Assembly (NCBI GenBank): GCA_009887135.1
Contig: QXYA01000013.1
Span: forward strand, 1-11,299
DNA: 11,299 bases
Source: Candidatus Poseidoniales archaeon
GTDB taxonomy: Archaea; Thermoplasmatota; Poseidoniia; Poseidoniales; Poseidoniaceae
Direction of reading: 5' to 3'
The first letter of the stretch is position 1, and every line of letters begins with the position of its first letter. A program made the translations under genes and the position numbers. A model generated the notes under the pieces. It made no database searches and was not told the origin of the DNA. It worked only from the letters and a program-made list of their open reading frames with translations. Below are positions 5,635 to 11,299 of this stretch, piece by piece.

Positions 5635-8088
5635 CTTGTGCATTCGTGTAAGGGTGCCTTTGAATTCTTCAAGCGAATCTGGAATCATGACTCCTTCGAT
5701 TTCAGCGTTAAGCGAGAGTCCTTGCTCCTTCTTTGTCTTCCAAACTTCACTGTTGAAGGCTTCGACTTCTGGAGTTAGGTTGTTGAGTTGCTCATCCACA
5801 GATCCTTGTGTTGGGAATTGGTCAACATCGACTGAACTTTCTCCATAAAGCGTCATCGAGATATGGTGGCAAAAGAACGGACATACTGGACTAAATGCTG
5901 CAAGGAAATCCTTCAAGATTGAATGAATTGTCCAAGCTGCGTGCATATCACCATCATAGAGTCGAGTTTTCGCCATTTCAAGCCAATGCGATGGTAAGAT
6001 ACCAGTTCCAAAGGTCTTGAGCGCTTGTGTGGCTGTGTAAATATCAAGGTCATTCCAAGACGACTCGACAGTGTTCATGGTCGATGAAAATTCTGAACGA
6101 ATCCATCTATCTTCAACTGGGAATGCGGTTGTAGGTTCAACTTCGGGCCTATCGAATTGGCTTGCAAAACGAGCAACATTGAATAATTTAGTCAGTACTC
6201 CGAAGTATTTCGCTTCTATTTCCTCAGGATTAATATGGAAATCATCCCCTACTTGTGCTTCACAAGCCTTCCATAATCGGAAACATTCGCTTCCGATCTT
6301 ATTCGCTTTGAGACTGACTGAACCACTTGGTCCTTTGACCTTCCATGATCCTGTTCGTCCACCAGCGCCACATTCTAGGACGCTATCAGCATCAATGCCA
6401 TTACCGAGGGACTTTGACATTTTTCTACCCCAAGGATCCATTCCAAGGCCATCAATCCATACATGTTGGAACCCAGGCTTGTCTAGTAACAGGGTTGACT
6501 TGAGGAGTGTATAGTACAACCATGTGCGGACAATCTCTTTTCCTTGTGGCCTCAATGCTGTTGGGAATGCCTTTTCAAAGATTTCTGGATGATTAAGATA
6601 ACCACTCACAAAGAGATTTGAATTTGATGAATCCATCCACGTATCGAATACTTTTTCTTCTCCACGAATTTCACCAAGTGAATCTATCATTTCACTAAAT
6701 GAACCTATGTCTTCTCTTGATTCACGATTAAGAACTCGAGAATCGAGAGGGGGTTGTTCCTTCCAAGGTTGAACATAGTTTCCTGATGGTGGGACCACAA
6801 TGAATTGTTCATCTTGTGAATACCAAATTGGAATCTCAGTATGGTACCATCGTCGTCTTGAGATTGGCCAATCGATACTGATATTGTCCATCCAGTCAAG
6901 TAAAAATTGTCGGTTTCTTGGAGGATGGAATTGGATTTCTTCGATATGCTCTCGCATTCTGCCTTGAATGTGGGTTTGTCGCACATACCATTCCTTTAGA
7001 AGAATAATTTCAACAGGATTCTTTCCTCGTTCAGAAACTGGAATCTCTTGTGAACGTTCTTCAATCTGTGAAATCTTTCCAGATTCTTCAAGCATTTCAG
7101 TGGCCTTTATTCTTGCCTCAATGACGCTCATTCCTGATAGATCTGCGGAGATATCCGTCATGCTACCATCAAGATCAATGGCTTGATATGGTGTCAATCC
7201 AAGTTCTCTAAATACGGCAACATCGTTTTGATCACCAAACGAACAGACCATCAAAATTCCACTTCCGAATTCGGATTTAACAGATGGGTGAGTTTGAATT
7301 TCTACAGAAGTTTCTCTTCCACTTACTGGCATTGGTAGGATGGCTCTTTTTCCGACGAGATGTTGGTATCGTTGGTCATCCGGGTGGACGACAACAACGC
7401 CACAAGCACAAATCATCTCTGGCCGGGTGGTTGATATGATCAGTTCCTCGCCAGAATCAGTTTGCCATTTTACATCAACCAGTTTGGTATTTCTCGATAT
7501 GCGTTCAACCTCAGCATCCGCAATAGTCGTCCCCTCAACAGGATCGTAGATGTTTGGACGTAGATCTTCAATGATGTCTCCTTTCTTGAATAAGTCGATG
7601 AAAATTGATTGAGTGACCGCACGATAATCGGGTGCGTCTGTCAAATATTCGGCAGCAAAATCACATGATAAACCAACGCGTGCAGCAGTCTTTCTCATGG
7701 CTTGTGTGAATGTTTCAATTGTCTCTCTGCACAATGTCAGGAATTCCTCTCTGTCATAGGTCTTCATCTTCCTTTTAGTGTTCTTTTCCACTGTAAATTC
7801 GATATTAATACCGTTTCTGTCAACGCCCCAAGGGAAATAGACTTCCTTTCCAAGTAATCGTTGTGATCGAGCAATGACATCTATCATTGAATATTGAGCA
7901 ACTGCTCCAATGTGCCAGGTACCTGAAGGATATGGAGGTGGGGTGTCAACGACAAACAGGGGTTTTCCACTTGAGGGTTTGAATCCATATCGTTGTTGAT
8001 ATGATTCAGAATCAGCGTAATGTTCCTCTTGTATTTTTTTCTCAAGGTCGATTGACCATCGCTTCTCTGGTAGTCTTGGAGTACTCAT
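5626..8088 (-). CDS. valS: Valyl-tRNA synthetase (archaeal type)
   Basis: Class Ia aminoacyl-tRNA synthetase, 820 residues, which charges tRNA-Val and edits misactivated threonine. Catalytic motifs are PPPYPSGTWHIGA (50-62; HIGH variant HIGA at 59-62), FPWGVDRNG (85-93), WPISRRRWYHTEIPIWYS (407-424) and KMSKSLGN (556-563). The CP1 editing domain shows STTRPEMICACGVVVVHPDD (219-238). Tight similarity of the HIGA region (HIGAVAQYSMIDVIARS) to archaeal ValRS rather than IleRS decides the specificity. It lacks the long C-terminal coiled-coil tRNA arm of bacterial ValRS, which explains the shorter length. After KMSKS, where the family normally runs 'ADxLRLW', there are roughly 25 extra residues (about 573-598, Gly-rich then Lys-rich) before CFRLWKA. 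Start ATG 8088 is preceded by GGTG at 6 nt spacing (minus strand). The gene is divergent from the transporter gene and overlaps dinB by 9 bases at its 3' end; no functional link to either is evident. Confidence 0.95.
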   Translation of the reverse strand: MSTPRLPEKRWSIDLEKKIQEEHYADSESYQQRYGFKPSSGKPLFVVDTPPPYPSGTWHIGAVAQYSMIDVIARSQRLLGKEVYFPWGVDRNGINIEFTVEKNTKRKMKTYDREEFLTLCRETIETFTQAMRKTAARVGLSCDFAAEYLTDAPDYRAVTQSIFIDLFKKGDIIEDLRPNIYDPVEGTTIADAEVERISRNTKLVDVKWQTDSGEELIISTTRPEMICACGVVVVHPDDQRYQHLVGKRAILPMPVSGRETSVEIQTHPSVKSEFGSGILMVCSFGDQNDVAVFRELGLTPYQAIDLDGSMTDISADLSGMSVIEARIKATEMLEESGKISQIEERSQEIPVSERGKNPVEIILLKEWYVRQTHIQGRMREHIEEIQFHPPRNRQFLLDWMDNISIDWPISRRRWYHTEIPIWYSQDEQFIVVPPSGNYVQPWKEQPPLDSRVLNRESREDIGSFSEMIDSLGEIRGEEKVFDTWMDSSNSNLFVSGYLNHPEIFEKAFPTALRPQGKEIVRTWLYYTLLKSTLLLDKPGFQHVWIDGLGMDPWGRKMSKSLGNGIDADSVLECGAGGRTGSWKVKGPSGSVSLKANKIGSECFRLWKACEAQVGDDFHINPEEIEAKYFGVLTKLFNVARFASQFDRPEVEPTTAFPVEDRWIRSEFSSTMNTVESSWNDLDIYTATQALKTFGTGILPSHWLEMAKTRLYDGDMHAAWTIHSILKDFLAAFSPVCPFFCHHISMTLYGESSVDVDQFPTQGSVDEQLNNLTPEVEAFNSEVWKTKKEQGLSLNAEIEGVMIPDSLEEFKGTLTRMHKLL

Positions 8089-8221
8089 TGTTTACACCGG
8101 CCCAACCCCCAGTTAACGGAGGCGTCCAACCGGCCGTCAGGATATTGGTTTTTGAACGGTTCCCTCACAAACCAACGGCAATCCTTTCAATGTCGGTGCA
8201 GAGGGAGGGGCAGGTTGCACT
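8089..8221. promoter_or_regulatory. Divergent intergenic region between valS and the RND transporter gene
   Basis: This 133-base spacer must hold promoters for both flanking genes. The valS side has GGTG (minus strand, about 8095-8098) and a weak AT box, GTTAAC (8112-8117), some 25 bases from the valS ATG. The transporter side has GGAGGGG (8204-8210), a long-spaced Shine-Dalgarno candidate 11 nt before ATG 8222, and AGGT (8212-8215) at closer spacing. No small gene or structured RNA is recognisable; one 7-bp inverted repeat is listed separately. Confidence 0.5.
8145..8175. repeat. 7-bp inverted repeat TTGGTTT / AAACCAA, 17-bp spacer
   Basis: Perfect arms lie at 8145-8151 and 8169-8175 in the divergent spacer, with the palindrome-like GAACGGTTC (8154-8162) in the loop. 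It could be an operator for either flanking gene, or an A/T-rich coincidence. It is too short for a convincing RNA structure. Confidence 0.3.
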
Positions 8222-11200
8222 ATGTCTGATGAGGCGAAACCAGACAAAATTCCTCTTTCGGAAACGGATGTTGGAAGAATTCAGGCTATTGCAGACTACA
8301 GTAAATCCAAAATGAAACTCACCTCCGTCGATATATCGGCTCGAGTACGGGATTTTGATCCTAAAAAGGCTGTTGAAGCTGTACTAGATGCTCCAAAGCG
8401 GCTCAAGCGTGAATGGCAACGTTCTGGGGCAACCGGAGTTATAACTCGATTTCCGATAGCTACTGTTGCTCTCTTCCTGATGATTACGGTTTACTTTGTG
8501 ACAACTTCAGGTTTCCTTGACGATACAGCATGGGATGATGATCCAGATAAGCCTGCACTGAATGTCAACGGGGACATGGAAGTATATCTCCCCGAAGGCA
8601 GTGAAGTCAAGGAACTCATCAAACTGGTCGAAGAAGATTGGACTACGAACGTGATGGTTATCTATGTAGAATCCAACAATAACAACATTACTGACCAACG
8701 TATTTTACAAGAAATCAGTTTCGTTGAAAAAGCCCTTAATCCGTTTGTTTCAGATAACGAAAGTGATGAAGTCATCTATATTCTGTCCATTTCTACCGTG
8801 CTGAAAGAAATTAATTCAAGTCTGCCTCGTATTCGTGAAGCCTTCATCACACAATTAGGTCAACAATGCCCAACATTAGATGAACTGTGTGAAGGTTTTG
8901 CTGAGAGTGTTAACAACGCAATAAGTGCCGGTGATGACCAATTTGCAGGCGGCTACGAGATTCCCACCCAGACGACTGTCGATCTTATTATCGGGGAAAT
9001 GTATGAAAACGATGGTTCCCCGACACCTGGTTTAGACAAACTGGCGCGAAATACGAACGCTTGTAGCGCAGAACCAAATGCTGAAGGTGCCGATGACAAT
9101 GGTTGTTTGGAAGGTGAAGATCTTCTACTCGACCGAGCGATTATGGCAGTTGCGTTCAATGATATTGAACCAAAGGCGATTATCGATAAAACACAAAGTC
9201 GTCTTGATAATATCTCTATGCTGGAACGCCCATGTGAATTTGATGCGAATGGAAACCCTGTTCCAGAAGAAGGTATGTGCGTTTGGGGAGAGTTAACCAG
9301 TGACCAAGAGGAGAGAGGTGTGAAAAGTCTTGGAGTCTCAATGACATTGACAGGTCCGATTCCAATCACCAATTCTGTTACAGAATTCTCATTCCGTCTC
9401 TTCTGGGAAATATTCCCTCTAGCCGTAGTTCTGGTCGCTATGGGTTTGTTTGTATTCCACTCTGATTTACTGCAAGCAGGTATCTCTGGGATTCGCCCAA
9501 TTCAAGGTATGAAGGTCGTCACCATAGCAGGTTTACCCACTCTTTGTGCTGTATTTTGGACCCTTGGAATCATAGGAGCGACAAATTATGAAGTGACGAT
9601 GACGGTAATTATTGTGGGACCAATTCTTCTTGCTTTGGGTGTTTCGTATGGTCTGCATATTACGAATCGGTATGCCGAGGAAGATGGGAGTCGGACTCAA
9701 AAGATGCGTGCTTCGATGAAATCGACTGGTCGTGCAGTTTTCCTGTCTGCTGTCACAACAGTTATCGGTTTTATTTCACTTATTTTTACACCGATGGCCC
9801 CTATACAAACTGTAGGAATTGCCTTATCGGGAGGTATTGTTGTTGTCTACATCCTTACGATGTTTATGGTTCCAAATCTGACGTTAATTCTTGATTTACG
9901 TAAACCTAAACATCCACCGTTGAAGATTTTTGAGGCTGCAGTTGACATCCCTATGAAACGAAATAAGAGTGTTATTGCTTTCTTCGTCTTGCTTGTATTA
10001 GTCTCATCCACGATAGGTCAAGCCAATGTGGAAGAGAACATCGATCTTTTAGGTATGGCTCCTGAAGGTGAAGAGCCAGTCATTAAGATGAAACAGTACA
10101 GCAAAGAATTCAATGCTGGTCAAATTGGTATGGTGCTCGTCCACGCAAACGTCACAGGAGACCAGACTGATAATGATCCCACAAACGATGACCCATATCA
10201 AAATTTGAAAATCATCGATGGTCTTGAAAGAAATTTGAATACGGTGGAAAATGCTTCTGCTGTGTCTGTTGTCTTTTTGATGAAAGCGACTGGCCTTGCG
10301 CCCACACTTTCTGGGCAACCTATTCTCAATCAGATAGAAGAACTCCCTGGATACGCTCTTCTTCCAGAAGATGTAAGAGATACATTTGCAGTTCTTATGG
10401 ACAATGAAGTGACACAGGGAGCTACGTTCTGGGATTTACTAACAACACCTGAAGACTTTGGCCTTCCCGGCTCGACTCAGAGCCAGATTTTCTTACTCGA
10501 CGTATTCTATTCCTCCCTTACGAAAGAGATGAGAGAAATTTTCATTAATTCAGATTATGATCGAACACTAGTTTACATCGATATGCCATTCATTCCTGTG
10601 GCTGATACCAAGGTTTCCGTTGATCAAATCAATAAATATACCGAGGGATTCCAAGGTGTGCATCAAGAACGTGCAGAGAAACTCACAGGTGTTGCAGCAA
10701 CTGCAATTGAAGTCAATCAGCTCATCGTTGATTCCCAATGGACCTCTCTTGGATTTGCTATTGTTCTCACGTTGATAACACTCGCCGTTGTCTTCAAAGA
10801 CATTCGTTATTCATTCTGGACGACTTCTCCAGTTATTGCCACGGTTGCGTTACAGTGGCTTGTGATGTGGCAGATGGATGTTCCGTTATCGTTGGTCACA
10901 GTTATGATCGGCTCAATTTTAGTTGGGGTAGGAGTTGACTTTTCCATCCACATATCCAATCGTATTCGAGAATTGGGAGGTGGGCTAGAAGCCATACGTT
11001 CTGCTGCTGTGGGTACTGGAATGTCTCTGTTTGAAGCTGCAGTTGTAACCTCTCTGGGTATGTTTACTGCCTATCAAATTCCGATACCAGAAATCAAACC
11101 GTTCATAACTGTTATTCTCATTCTTTTATGGGTTGCAGCCGCAAGTGCGTTGTTGTTGCTTCCTGCCATATTTGTTACTCTTGAGAAGATGGGTATTGGC

Positions 11201-11299
11201 GCAGTTGGTGGTCCCTCAGGAATGGCTCGTAAACTGGGTCTTGGCCGAGTTAAACCTGATGATCCAGATGTACTGGAAGCAGTTCTAGTCATGGATTCA
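8222..11299 (+). CDS. RND/MMPL-superfamily membrane exporter, 3'-partial
   Basis: Open from ATG 8222 to the window edge: 1026 codons with no stop, C-terminus not reached. It has the RND layout: a charged cytoplasmic N-terminus (1-78), TM1 (about 79-99), a large outside domain (100-390), TM2-TM6 (about 394-415, 431-452, 458-480, 505-525, 533-556), TM7 (about 582-602), a second outside domain (603-837), and TM8-TM12 (about 838-985). The two halves are an ancient duplication: LGVSYGLHITNRYAEE in TM4 mirrors VGVDFSIHISNRIREL in TM10. Such proteins (predicted RND exporters, MmpL, SecDF and HpnN relatives) use the proton gradient to move lipids, drugs or proteins; the substrate here cannot be read from sequence. 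The first outside domain holds six cysteines in three close pairs; the second has an Asp-rich loop (647-657). It stands divergent from valS, and nothing in the window hints at a partner. Start choice rests on GGAGGGG/AGGT upstream; Met31 is an alternative. Confidence 0.93.
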   Translation, partial: MSDEAKPDKIPLSETDVGRIQAIADYSKSKMKLTSVDISARVRDFDPKKAVEAVLDAPKRLKREWQRSGATGVITRFPIATVALFLMITVYFVTTSGFLDDTAWDDDPDKPALNVNGDMEVYLPEGSEVKELIKLVEEDWTTNVMVIYVESNNNNITDQRILQEISFVEKALNPFVSDNESDEVIYILSISTVLKEINSSLPRIREAFITQLGQQCPTLDELCEGFAESVNNAISAGDDQFAGGYEIPTQTTVDLIIGEMYENDGSPTPGLDKLARNTNACSAEPNAEGADDNGCLEGEDLLLDRAIMAVAFNDIEPKAIIDKTQSRLDNISMLERPCEFDANGNPVPEEGMCVWGELTSDQEERGVKSLGVSMTLTGPIPITNSVTEFSFRLFWEIFPLAVVLVAMGLFVFHSDLLQAGISGIRPIQGMKVVTIAGLPTLCAVFWTLGIIGATNYEVTMTVIIVGPILLALGVSYGLHITNRYAEEDGSRTQKMRASMKSTGRAVFLSAVTTVIGFISLIFTPMAPIQTVGIALSGGIVVVYILTMFMVPNLTLILDLRKPKHPPLKIFEAAVDIPMKRNKSVIAFFVLLVLVSSTIGQANVEENIDLLGMAPEGEEPVIKMKQYSKEFNAGQIGMVLVHANVTGDQTDNDPTNDDPYQNLKIIDGLERNLNTVENASAVSVVFLMKATGLAPTLSGQPILNQIEELPGYALLPEDVRDTFAVLMDNEVTQGATFWDLLTTPEDFGLPGSTQSQIFLLDVFYSSLTKEMREIFINSDYDRTLVYIDMPFIPVADTKVSVDQINKYTEGFQGVHQERAEKLTGVAATAIEVNQLIVDSQWTSLGFAIVLTLITLAVVFKDIRYSFWTTSPVIATVALQWLVMWQMDVPLSLVTVMIGSILVGVGVDFSIHISNRIRELGGGLEAIRSAAVGTGMSLFEAAVVTSLGMFTAYQIPIPEIKPFITVILILLWVAAASALLLLPAIFVTLEKMGIGAVGGPSGMARKLGLGRVKPDDPDVLEAVLVMDS

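Noticed and set aside
5626..8088. Isoleucyl- or leucyl-tRNA synthetase
   Set aside because: The HIGA block, the DRNG region and the SRRRWYHTEIPIWYS block match archaeal ValRS, and the IleRS-type C-terminal zinc cysteines are absent.
8222..11299. The transporter might be a pseudogene or frameshifted, since short antisense and alternate-frame ORFs fall across it
   Set aside because: Reading codon by codon from ATG 8222 gives 1026 sense codons with a coherent 12-helix RND pattern; the short ORFs are shadows.
1..11299. tRNA or rRNA genes, CRISPR array, insertion sequence, integration site
   Set aside because: No cloverleaf-like, regularly repeated or terminal inverted-repeat structure was seen on either strand, and almost all bases are in confident genes.

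Overview
The window looks archaeal, most likely an uncultivated planktonic euryarchaeon of the Marine Group II/III (Poseidoniales, Thermoplasmatota) kind. The reasons are an archaeal-type valyl-tRNA synthetase without the bacterial C-terminal arm, a divergent archaeal family-B DNA polymerase, a RadA/Rad51-like ATPase domain, very tight gene packing with overlapping convergent ends, and short GGTG-type Shine-Dalgarno elements 5-6 nt before several ATGs. The lineage is inferred from protein style, not from a marker RNA gene; no rRNA or tRNA gene is present.

Layout, left to right. (1) A short, ACT-less D-3-phosphoglycerate dehydrogenase-like enzyme (+), then a 95-residue basic helical protein (+), then an 799-residue family-B DNA polymerase (+). 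The small gene overlaps the polymerase gene by 11 bases and the three probably share a transcript. (2) A divergent RecA/RadA-superfamily protein (-) whose 3' end overlaps the polymerase gene tail to tail by 71 bases. (3) A Y-family DNA polymerase IV/DinB (+), divergent from the RecA-like gene across a 73-base gap that must carry both promoters. (4) Valyl-tRNA synthetase (-), overlapping dinB tail to tail by 9 bases. (5) A 133-base divergent spacer, then a large RND/MMPL-type membrane transporter (+) that is open to the right edge (1026 codons without a stop, C-terminus not reached). No gap of 300 bases or more lacks a gene.

The most interesting part is 1069-5634. A B-family polymerase that keeps its polymerase aspartates but has lost recognisable 3'-5' exonuclease motifs, a RecA-fold protein with a damaged ATP site, a Y-family polymerase, and a small uncharacterised basic protein lie side by side. 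In composition this parallels the bacterial ImuA-ImuB-DnaE2 mutasome (RecA-like protein, Y-family protein, error-prone second polymerase), built here from archaeal parts. I infer a translesion-synthesis module; the sequence shows the components and their arrangement but not physical interaction or damage induction.

The flanking serA-like, valS and transporter genes look like ordinary core genes. Some of their details are odd: a 10-residue loop before the catalytic Arg of the dehydrogenase, an insertion just after KMSKS in ValRS, and split Asp/Tyr relay pairs plus six paired cysteines in the transporter.
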